Source of the DNA: Fodinibacter sp038210185 | GTDB lineage: Bacteria > Actinomycetota > Actinomycetes > Actinomycetales > Dermatophilaceae | Assembly (NCBI GenBank): GCA_038210185.1 | Contig: JBBQWX010000061.1 | Span: forward strand, 1 to 22,805 | DNA length: 22,805 nucleotides | Direction of reading: 5' to 3' | In this document: piece after piece, positions 6,711 through 13,542 of the stretch | How the letters are laid out: each line of letters starts with the position of its first letter | How positions within the stretch are numbered: the stretch's first letter is position 1 | Notes under the pieces: generated by a model | Database searches by the model: none | Told to the model about the DNA's origin: nothing | What the model saw: the letters and a program-made list of their open reading frames with translations, nothing else | Position numbers and translations under genes: made by a program

Positions 6711-8246
6711 ATGACATCCCTCGCCCTCACCACCCGAAGCCCTGCCGAGCTCGCCGTCGACACCCTGGTCGTCGGCTCGGTGCGAACCCCTGACGGCGCC
6801 GACCTCGCCACCGGGCACCACCTGCCCCGCAAGGCCGTGGTGCACCTCCAGGCCGTCCTGTCCGACGTCGAGGCCACCGGCAAGGCCGACGAGGTGGTGC
6901 GGGTCGTCGCGGTGCCGGGTGTCAAGGCCACCTCGGTCGTCGTCACCGGGTTGGGCGAGGGCACCTCGCGGCGCTCCACCTACCCGCATCCCGCGCTGCG
7001 CGCCGCCGCGGGGGCCGCCCTGCGCAGCGTGCGCGGCAAACGCACCGTCGCCGTGGCGCTTCCGACACCCGACCTCGAGAGCCTGTCAGCCGTCGCCGAC
7101 GGGGCCTGGGCCGGGTGCTACACCTACGACAAGGCCGCTCCCCTGGGCACCCGCCGCGGCACGGGCCTGCGCTCGGCGAAGGTGCCCGCCGGCGGCGCCG
7201 GCCCGCGCGTGATGGTCGTCTCGGGCGCGGGGCAGGGCAAGGCCGCCAGGGATGCCGTCGCACGCGCCGCGGTGCTCGGCTCGGCTCGCGACTGGGCCCG
7301 CGACCTGGTCAACACGCCCCCGAACTTCCTCTTCCCGCAGTCCTTCGCCGACAACGTGAAGAAGCGGGTGGCAGCGTCCCCGACCAAGGTCACCGTCTCG
7401 GTGCTCGACGACAAGGCGCTCGTCAAGGGCGGCTTCGGCGGCATCGTGGGCGTCGGCCAGGGGTCGGTCAACCCGCCCCGGATCGTCACCATGGTCTACG
7501 CCCCCGCAGATGCCAAGGCCTCGGTGGCCCTGGTGGGCAAGGGCATCACGTTCGACTCCGGTGGCCTGAACATCAAGCCGGCGACCGGCATGGTGACGAT
7601 GAAGTGCGACATGGCCGGCGCCGCCGCGGTCGCTGCCACCGTGCTGGCCGCGGCCGAGCTCGGGCTGCCGGTGGCGGTCACCGGTTACCTCTGCCTCGCC
7701 GAGAACATGCCGAGCGGCACGGCCCAGCGGCCCAGCGACGTCGTGGTCATGCGCAACGGGACGAGCGTCGAGATCCTCGACACCGACGCCGAGGGTCGCA
7801 TGGTGCTGGGCGACGGCCTCTGCCTGGCCAGTGAGAAGAACCCCGACTGGGTCGTCGACATTGCCACCCTCACCGGCGCGCAGGTCGTGGCGCTGGGTAC
7901 CGACATCGCCGGGGTCATGGCCAACGACGACACCTTCCGCACCCGGGTCGTCGGTGCGGCCGACGCGGCCGGCGAGGGCGCCTGGCCGATGCCGCTGCCG
8001 GTGGAGCTGCGGGCCAAGCTCGACACCCCCACGGCCGACATCGCCCACAAGGGTGACCGCGACGGCGGCATGCTCACTGCGGGCCTGTTCCTCCAGGAGT
8101 TCGTGGGCGAGGGCATCCCGTGGGCCCACGTCGACATCGCCGGCCCGGCCTTCAACGACAAGGGCCCCAAGGGGCAGCACCCCAAGGGCGGCACCGGTTT
8201 CGGTGTCGGCACCCTGCTCACCCTCGTGGAGTCCTCCGCCACCTGA
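6711..8246 (+). CDS. pepA: Leucyl aminopeptidase (M17 family)
   Basis: Cytosolic two-metal M17 aminopeptidase that removes N-terminal residues such as leucine from peptides. The 511-residue protein has the variable N-terminal domain (about 1-180) and the catalytic domain from NTPPN (201-205) on. Expected metal ligands are all visible: K277 in VGKGITFDSGG, D282, D300 in MKCDMAGAAA, and D359 and E361 in the DTDAEGR motif. The catalytic R363 is also present. The family signature usually reads NTDAEGR; here the first residue is Asp, a mild change unlikely to matter. The ATG at 6711 follows a TAGTCT hexamer by six bases. The gene ends before a strong inverted repeat that separates it from the convergent DUF5302 gene. 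From memory, mycobacteria have an aminopeptidase (Rv2213) in the same neighbourhood. Confidence 0.96.
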   Translation: MTSLALTTRSPAELAVDTLVVGSVRTPDGADLATGHHLPRKAVVHLQAVLSDVEATGKADEVVRVVAVPGVKATSVVVTGLGEGTSRRSTYPHPALRAAAGAALRSVRGKRTVAVALPTPDLESLSAVADGAWAGCYTYDKAAPLGTRRGTGLRSAKVPAGGAGPRVMVVSGAGQGKAARDAVARAAVLGSARDWARDLVNTPPNFLFPQSFADNVKKRVAASPTKVTVSVLDDKALVKGGFGGIVGVGQGSVNPPRIVTMVYAPADAKASVALVGKGITFDSGGLNIKPATGMVTMKCDMAGAAAVAATVLAAAELGLPVAVTGYLCLAENMPSGTAQRPSDVVVMRNGTSVEILDTDAEGRMVLGDGLCLASEKNPDWVVDIATLTGAQVVALGTDIAGVMANDDTFRTRVVGAADAAGEGAWPMPLPVELRAKLDTPTADIAHKGDRDGGMLTAGLFLQEFVGEGIPWAHVDIAGPAFNDKGPKGQHPKGGTGFGVGTLLTLVESSAT

Positions 8247-8248
8247 CC

Positions 8249-8316
8249 GCACCCCGACGCACGGATACCGCTCCTCCCCCGCTCGGGGTGGCGCGGCATC
8301 CGTCGTCGCGGGGTGC
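8249..8316. terminator. Long imperfect hairpin between pepA and the DUF5302 gene
   Basis: The left arm GCACCCCGACGCACGGAT (from 8249) matches, with small bulges, the complement of the sequence ending GTCGTCGCGGGGTGC at 8316. It starts two bases after the pepA stop. Since the flanking genes converge, it is probably a bidirectional terminator. Confidence 0.65.
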
Positions 8317-8327
8317 AGCGGTGTCGC

Positions 8328-8522
8328 TCAGCCGCCGCTCTTGCGGCGGAACATCTGCTGCGTCGCGGTGGCCTCGGGCCCGTGGGCGGAGTCGACCTTG
8401 GTGTGCTCGGAGTGGTCGGACACATCGGCACCGCCGTGCGACTTCTTCGCGTCCAGGGCCGCGCGGAACTTCGCCTTCACCTCGTCGTCGACCGCGGGGC
8501 GCGGCTTCTTCGGGGCTGACAT
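8328..8522 (-). CDS. DUF5302 family protein
   Basis: A 64-residue highly charged protein of the actinobacterial DUF5302 type, function unknown. It begins MSAPKKPRPAVDDEVKAKFR, continues with a KKSHGG segment, and ends QQMFRRKSGG, the usual family ending. No membrane segment, signal or cysteine is seen; it may be largely disordered. The start at 8522 is chosen over the upstream ATG at 8558 because a GGAAGG ribosome-binding site lies just before it and because the family begins MSxPK. The gene is downstream of, and codirectional with, the 107-residue protein gene, with a 120-bp gap, so a shared transcript is possible but not shown. Confidence 0.85.
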   Translation of the reverse strand: MSAPKKPRPAVDDEVKAKFRAALDAKKSHGGADVSDHSEHTKVDSAHGPEATATQQMFRRKSGG

Positions 8523-8642
8523 GGTGGGTCCTTCCGTCGGCTGGCAGGTCACACACACCTTCGCAGACGCGGCCGGGTCGCTCCAACCGTTTCGCCGCCC
8601 GGAGCCGGGGTGGGGTCGCTCACGGCGTGCACCGCGAGGAGG

Positions 8643-8966
8643 TCAGCGGCCCTTGGGCTTGCGCTGGCGCGAGGTCCACTGGCGCATCCGCGCCGGGTAG
8701 CCGGTGAGGTTGACGTCGTAGACCGGGATGTCGAACGAGCGCGCGACGTCGAAGGCGACGGGCCGCGACGGCAGGGCACGGCGGGTCCACTCGCCGTCGT
8801 GCGCGATCAGCACCACGGTGGTCGCCGTGATGTTCGTGGCCGGCTCGACGTAGGCCTCCACACCGCGCCGGGTGGCGATGAAGTCCTCGAAGTGCGCCCG
8901 AGCGCTCGCCGGGTCTCCACCGCCGTGCGGTGCCTGCTTCGTGCGACCGCGTCTCCACCACGCCAT
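8643..8966 (-). CDS. Conserved actinobacterial hypothetical protein, 107 residues
   Basis: A soluble basic protein starting MAWWRRGRTKQ and ending RQRKPKGR. The middle contains HFEDFIATRRGVEAYVEP (about 26-43), then TVVLIAHDGEWTRRAL and FDIPVYDVNLTGYPARMRQW. I recognise the pattern from small actinobacterial proteins but know no function; some annotations call relatives oxidoreductases without a visible basis. No cofactor motif or membrane segment is evident. The ATG at 8966 lies six bases after a TATCGT hexamer, which fits a leaderless mRNA and rules out the longer upstream frame. It diverges from lpdA. The conserved upstream tryptophan pair and the DGEW segment look like the core. Confidence 0.82.
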   Translation of the reverse strand: MAWWRRGRTKQAPHGGGDPASARAHFEDFIATRRGVEAYVEPATNITATTVVLIAHDGEWTRRALPSRPVAFDVARSFDIPVYDVNLTGYPARMRQWTSRQRKPKGR

Positions 8967-8972
8967 GCGCAC

Positions 8973-8978
8973 ACGATA
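8973..8978 (-). promoter_or_regulatory. -10 element for the leaderless 107-residue protein gene
   Basis: TATCGT on the minus strand ends six bases before the ATG at 8966. No Shine-Dalgarno is present. Confidence 0.55.
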
Positions 8979-9135
8979 AGGCGTCGACCTCGGCGACATC
9001 GCCGAGCCTGCTCGTGCCGGTGTGTGCGCGGCGACCAGAGCAGCCCGCCCGGGGTGACAGGATGCTGGGCAGCGTCCGGTCGGCACACCCCGCCGTCGGC
9101 GCCGACCGACCCGCCACAGCAAGGGAGCAGTTCGG

Positions 9136-10515
9136 ATGCCGGCCACCGCCGAGACCACCCATGACGTCGTCGTCCTCGGAGCAGGCAGCGGCGGCTATGC
9201 CTGCGCGCTGCGCGCCGCCGAGCTGGGTCTGAGCGTCGCCCTCGTCGAGAAGGACCTCCTCGGGGGCACCTGCCTGCACCGCGGCTGCATCCCCACCAAG
9301 GCGCTGCTGCACGCGGCGGAGGTGGCCGACTCGGCCCGCGAGGCCTCCCGGTTCGGCGTGCGCGCCACCCTCGATGGCGTCGACCTGCCGGCGGTCACCG
9401 CCTACCGCGAGGGTGTGGTCGGCCGGCTGCACAAAGGGCTGAAGGGGCTGGTGTCCTCCCGCAAGGTCGACTACGTCGAGGGCGAGGGCCGCCTCGAGGG
9501 TGACCACACGGTGGTCGTCGGCGACCGCCGGCTGGTCGGCCGACACGTCGTGCTCGCCACCGGCTCCTACGCCCGCACCCTGCCCGGCCTGGAGATCGGC
9601 GGCCCGGTGGTGACGAGCGACGGGGCCCTGGCGCTCGAGGCCGTGCCCGAGCGCGTGGTCGTGCTGGGCGGTGGTGTCATCGGTGTCGAGTTCGCTTCCG
9701 TGATGCGCTCGTTCGGCGCCGAGGTCACCGTCGTCGAAGCGCTGCCGAGGCTCGTCGCGGCCGAGGACCCCGCCGTGAGCACCGCGCTGGAGCGGGCGTT
9801 CCGCAAGCGCGGCATCGTCTTCCGCACCGGGGTGCGGTTCGAGTCGGCCGAGCACGACGGCACGACCGTGACCGTGCGCCTCGAGGGTGGTGACGAGCTC
9901 GTGGCCGACCTGCTCCTCGTCGCGGTCGGCCGCGGTCCGGTCACCGACGGCCTGGGCTACGAGGAGGCGGGCGTCACGCTCGAGCGCGGGTTCGTGATCA
10001 CCGACGAGCGCTGCCGCACCTCGGCCGACGGCGTGTACGCCGTGGGTGACATCGTGCCCGGCCTGCAGCTGGCGCACCGCGGCTTCGCACAGGGCATCTT
10101 CGTCGCCGAGGACATCGCCGGGCTGAACCCGGCACCGATCGTCGAGTCGGGCATCCCGAGGGTCACCTACTGCGAGCCCGAGGTCGCGTCGGTGGGGCTC
10201 ACCGAGGAGCAGGCCCGCGCCGTCCACGACGAGGTCGAGACCTACGAGTACAACCTCGCAGGCAACGGCAAGTCGCAGATCCTGCGCACCGCGGGGTTCG
10301 TGAAGCTCGTGCGGGTCAAGGACGGGCCGGTCGTCGGCATCCACCTGGTGGGCTCGCGGATGGGCGAGCAGATCGGCGAGGCGCAGCTGATCGTGGGCTG
10401 GGAGGCTCACGCCGAGGACGTCGCGGCCCTCGTGCACGCCCACCCGACACAGAACGAGGCGCTCGGTGAAGCTCACCTGGCGCTCGCCGGGAAACCCCTC
10501 CACGCACACAACTAG
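9136..10515 (+). CDS. lpdA: Dihydrolipoyl dehydrogenase (E3)
   Basis: Flavoprotein that re-oxidises dihydrolipoyl groups on E2 and on the glycine-cleavage H protein, passing electrons to NAD+. The 459-residue protein has an N-terminal FAD site (VVVLGAGSGGYACALRAAEL, residues 11-30), the redox-active disulfide in GGTCLHRGCIPTK (C46 and C51), a second Rossmann motif VVVLGGGVIGVEF for NAD, a second FAD motif near DGVYAVGDI, and the C-terminal catalytic His-Glu pair in HPTQNE (H436, E441). It starts at ATG 9136 with an AAGGGAG ribosome-binding site upstream, so it has a normal leader. The sucB gene follows after 39 bp, making a joint E2-E3 operon likely. No E1 gene is nearby. Confidence 0.97.
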   Translation: MPATAETTHDVVVLGAGSGGYACALRAAELGLSVALVEKDLLGGTCLHRGCIPTKALLHAAEVADSAREASRFGVRATLDGVDLPAVTAYREGVVGRLHKGLKGLVSSRKVDYVEGEGRLEGDHTVVVGDRRLVGRHVVLATGSYARTLPGLEIGGPVVTSDGALALEAVPERVVVLGGGVIGVEFASVMRSFGAEVTVVEALPRLVAAEDPAVSTALERAFRKRGIVFRTGVRFESAEHDGTTVTVRLEGGDELVADLLLVAVGRGPVTDGLGYEEAGVTLERGFVITDERCRTSADGVYAVGDIVPGLQLAHRGFAQGIFVAEDIAGLNPAPIVESGIPRVTYCEPEVASVGLTEEQARAVHDEVETYEYNLAGNGKSQILRTAGFVKLVRVKDGPVVGIHLVGSRMGEQIGEAQLIVGWEAHAEDVAALVHAHPTQNEALGEAHLALAGKPLHAHN

Positions 10516-10554
10516 AGTGATGTCCGCCACTGCCCACGAAGGAGAGCTGTCCCG

Positions 10555-12585
10555 ATGTCAGAACGCGTGAAGATGCCTGCGCTCGGCGAGTCCGTCACCG
10601 AAGGGACCGTGACGCGCTGGCTGAAGGGGGTCGGCGACAGCGTCGAGGTCGACGAGCCGCTGCTCGAGGTCTCGACCGACAAGGTCGACACCGAGATCCC
10701 CTCGCCGGTGGCCGGCACGCTGCAGGAGATCCTCGTGCAGGAGGACGACACGGTGCCGGTGGGCGCCGACCTCGCGGTGATCGGTGACGGCGCGGCGCCC
10801 TCGGGTGGCGACTCCAGCGGCGAGCAGTCCGGTTCGCAGGGCTCCGGCCCGAGCGACGAGGTGTCCGACCAGTCCGACGGTGACGCGGTGGCGCGGGCCG
10901 GCGACGAGGGTGGCCAGGAGCCGGCCGAGCCCCAGGTGGAGACCCCCCAGGAGTCAGCGCCGCAGGCCGAGGCGCCGCAGGCCGAGCCCGAGCAGCCGGC
11001 CGCCGCGCCGGCCCCCACGGCATCCGCTGACACAGGGGGTTCCGGCGAGGGCAGCACCGTGACGATGCCGGCCCTGGGCGAGTCCGTGACCGAGGGCACC
11101 GTCACGCGGTGGCTGAAGCAGGAGGGCGACGAGGTCGCCGTCGACGAGCCGCTGCTCGAGGTCTCGACCGACAAGGTCGACACCGAGATCCCCTCCCCCG
11201 TGGCGGGCACGCTCACCACGATCCTCGTCCAGGAGGACGACACCGTTCCGGTCGGCGCCGACCTGGCGGTCATCGGTGGTTCCGGCGGCGGCAGCCAGTC
11301 GGCTCCCGAGCCCGTCGCCGAGCCGCAGCAGGAGCAGGCGGGTGCCGCCCCCGACTCCGGGCCCGACTCCGGCCCCGAGGCCGCTGAGCCGCAGGCCGCC
11401 TCGCTCTCGCAGGAGGACTCCGCACCGGAGTCCGCTCCCCCGTCCGGGTCGGCCGCCTCAGCCTCGCCAGACGCGGCCGCACCCCGCAGCGAGTCGGCTC
11501 CCGCCCAGCAGGAGGGTTCAGCCCCGGCCGGCGCGCCGGCGCAGCAGGAGGCTCCGGCCCAGGCCGTGCCGGACGGCGCCGCGTCGGAGGCCGACGGTGC
11601 CGGGCCTGCACCTTCGCAGGGCAGCGCGTCCTCGGGTCCCGCCGAGCGTGACGCGGCCGCCTACGTGACCCCGCTGGTGCGCAAGCTGGCGGCCGACCAC
11701 GGCATCGACCTGTCGTCGGTGACCGGCACCGGCATCGGTGGCCGCATCCGAAAGCAGGACGTGCTCGACGCGGCCGAGGCCGCGAAGGCGCCCGAGCCGG
11801 AGCCGGCCGCCCCGGCCGCCCCGGCCGCCCCGGCCCGGACGGCCGCCGCACCCGCGCCGGCAGCGGCCTCCAAGCGCGGCACGACCGAGAAGATGTCGCG
11901 CCTGCGCAAGACGATCGCCCGCCGGATGGTCGAGTCCCTTCAGGTCTCGGCCCAGCTCACCACGGTGGTCGAGGTCGACGTCACCCGCATCTCACGACTG
12001 CGCGACCGCGCCAAGACCGACTTCGCCCAGCGCGAGGGCACCAAGCTCAGCTTCCTGCCGTTCTTCGCGCTCGCCGCCGTCGAGGCCCTCAAGGCCCACC
12101 CGACGGTCAACGCGAGCATCGAGGACGACCAGGTGACCTACCACGGCGCCGAGCACCTCGGCATCGCGGTCGACACCGAGAAGGGCCTGCTGGTGCCGGT
12201 GCTGAAGAACGCCGGCGACCTGAACATCGCCGGCCTGGCTCGCGGCATCGCCGACGTCGCGGACCGCACCCGCAACAACAAGATCGTGCCCGACGACCTT
12301 GCCGGCGGGACGTTCACGATCACCAACACCGGCTCGCGTGGTGCGCTGTTCGACACCCCCATCATCAACCAGCCGCAGGTCGCCATCCTGGGCACCGGCG
12401 CGGTCGTCAAGCGGCCGATCGTCGTCGCCGCCGAGGACAGCGAGACCATCGCGATCCGCTCGATGGTCTACCTCGCGCTGTCCTACGACCACCGGATCGT
12501 CGACGGTGCGGAGGCCGCCCGCTTCCTCACGACGATGAAGCAGCGACTCGAGGAAGGCGCCTTCGAGGCCGACCTCGGTCTCTGA
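10555..12585 (+). CDS. sucB: Dihydrolipoamide acyltransferase E2 (SucB type, two lipoyl domains)
   Basis: E2 component of a 2-oxo acid dehydrogenase complex, annotated in actinobacteria as succinyltransferase but often also serving pyruvate dehydrogenase. The 676-residue protein has two lipoyl domains (about 4-78 and 168-242) with lipoyl lysines K43 and K207 in identical STDKVDTEI contexts. Each is followed by a long Ala/Pro/Glu/Gln/Ser-rich linker (about 80-165 and 243-362). Then come a peripheral subunit-binding domain (about 370-410, VTPLVRKLAADHGID) and the acyltransferase core from about 440. The catalytic H646 and D650 lie in YDHRIVDG. The ATG at 10555 is preceded by GAAGGAGA. The gene lies between lpdA and an epimerase gene 23 bp downstream. 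The two lipoyl domains share a 56-bp identical DNA stretch. Confidence 0.96.
   Translation: MSERVKMPALGESVTEGTVTRWLKGVGDSVEVDEPLLEVSTDKVDTEIPSPVAGTLQEILVQEDDTVPVGADLAVIGDGAAPSGGDSSGEQSGSQGSGPSDEVSDQSDGDAVARAGDEGGQEPAEPQVETPQESAPQAEAPQAEPEQPAAAPAPTASADTGGSGEGSTVTMPALGESVTEGTVTRWLKQEGDEVAVDEPLLEVSTDKVDTEIPSPVAGTLTTILVQEDDTVPVGADLAVIGGSGGGSQSAPEPVAEPQQEQAGAAPDSGPDSGPEAAEPQAASLSQEDSAPESAPPSGSAASASPDAAAPRSESAPAQQEGSAPAGAPAQQEAPAQAVPDGAASEADGAGPAPSQGSASSGPAERDAAAYVTPLVRKLAADHGIDLSSVTGTGIGGRIRKQDVLDAAEAAKAPEPEPAAPAAPAAPARTAAAPAPAAASKRGTTEKMSRLRKTIARRMVESLQVSAQLTTVVEVDVTRISRLRDRAKTDFAQREGTKLSFLPFFALAAVEALKAHPTVNASIEDDQVTYHGAEHLGIAVDTEKGLLVPVLKNAGDLNIAGLARGIADVADRTRNNKIVPDDLAGGTFTITNTGSRGALFDTPIINQPQVAILGTGAVVKRPIVVAAEDSETIAIRSMVYLALSYDHRIVDGAEAARFLTTMKQRLEEGAFEADLGL
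10648..10703 (+). repeat. sucB: 56-bp direct repeat, copy 1, in lipoyl domain 1 of sucB
   Basis: Identical to 11140-11195, an in-frame offset of 492 bases (164 codons). Both copies encode the VDEPLLEVSTDKVDTEIPS region around the lipoyl lysine. Confidence 0.9.
11140..11195 (+). repeat. sucB: 56-bp direct repeat, copy 2, in lipoyl domain 2 of sucB
   Basis: Identical to 10648-10703. Recombination between the copies would remove exactly one lipoyl domain and keep the reading frame. Confidence 0.9.
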
Positions 12586-12608
12586 CCGGTCGGCCACGGA
12601 GCACCCCC

Positions 12609-13499
12609 ATGAGCCGCATCGTCGTCACCGGATCGTCGGGTCTGATCGGAACCGCCCTCGTCGCAGCGCTGCGCGAACGCGGTGACGAGGTCGTGCGCTT
12701 GGTCCGTCGTGCCCCGCGCACGGTGGACGAGGTGCAGTGGGACCCCTCGAGCCGCACTCTCGACCCGCACGTGCTCGACGGGGTCGACGGCGTCGTCGGC
12801 CTCGCCGGTGCCGGCGTCGGGGACCACCGGTGGACTCCGTCGCACAAGCACGAGATCCTGGCCTCGCGCACCGACTCCACCTCTGCCGTCGCAGCAGCGG
12901 TCGCCACGGCCGACCACCCGGTGCGCTTCGTCTCGGGCTCGGCCGTCGGCTACTACGGCGACCGGGGCGAGGAGGAGATCACCGAGGCCAGCCCACCGGG
13001 CACCGGCTTCCTCAGCGACGTCACCTGTGCGTGGGAGGACGCCGCCCAGCCGGCCGTCGAGGCCGGGGCGTCGGTCGCGCTGATCCGCACCGGCATCGTG
13101 ATGGCCCGCGAGGGTGGCGCCATGAAGCCCTTGCTCCGGTTGGGGCGGCTCGGGCTGGGGGGTCCGCTTGGCTCGGGTCGGCAGTTCCTGCCGTGGATCA
13201 CCCTGCCCGACGAGGTCGGTGCGATCCTGCACCTGCTCGACCACCCCGACGTCACCGGGCCGGTCAACCTGTCCGCGCTCGTACCGGCCCGCCAGCGCGA
13301 CATCGCCAAGGCACTCGGTCGGGCGCTGAACCGGCCGGCCGTGCTGCCGGCACCCTCGATCGCGCTGCACGCCGTGCTCGGTGAGTTCGCCGGCGAGATC
13401 CTCGGCGGCCAGCGCATCGTCGGCGACGCCCTGCGCGACAGTGGCTACTCCTTCATCCACGCCGACCTCGACGCGGCCGTCCGCTGGCTGGTGGCCTGA
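12609..13499 (+). CDS. TIGR01777 family NAD(P)-dependent epimerase/SDR protein
   Basis: A 296-residue extended short-chain dehydrogenase-like protein of the TIGR01777 (YfcH/SulA-related) family; the reaction is unknown. The N-terminus carries the nucleotide-binding motif IVVTGSSGLIGTALV, SGSAVGYYGDRG contains the usual YYG segment, and the C-terminal domain (about 245-296) is of the DUF1731 type, with PSIALHAVLGEFAGEILGGQR. The ATG at 12609 lies 23 bp after the sucB stop, with a weak CACGGAG ribosome-binding site, so it is probably cotranscribed with sucB. From memory, an epimerase-like gene also follows the E2 gene in mycobacteria (Rv2216). This stable linkage hints at a related role that is still unassigned. 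Confidence 0.9.
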   Translation: MSRIVVTGSSGLIGTALVAALRERGDEVVRLVRRAPRTVDEVQWDPSSRTLDPHVLDGVDGVVGLAGAGVGDHRWTPSHKHEILASRTDSTSAVAAAVATADHPVRFVSGSAVGYYGDRGEEEITEASPPGTGFLSDVTCAWEDAAQPAVEAGASVALIRTGIVMAREGGAMKPLLRLGRLGLGGPLGSGRQFLPWITLPDEVGAILHLLDHPDVTGPVNLSALVPARQRDIAKALGRALNRPAVLPAPSIALHAVLGEFAGEILGGQRIVGDALRDSGYSFIHADLDAAVRWLVA

Positions 13500-13542
13500 C
13501 CCCCGAGGGTGCGGGACACCGGCACCGCGCCCACGTCCTTGC

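Noticed and set aside
8620..10530. A 636-codon open frame on the minus strand opposite lpdA
   Set aside because: It mirrors the lpdA codons. Long antisense frames are expected at this GC content, and the peptide has no recognisable domain.
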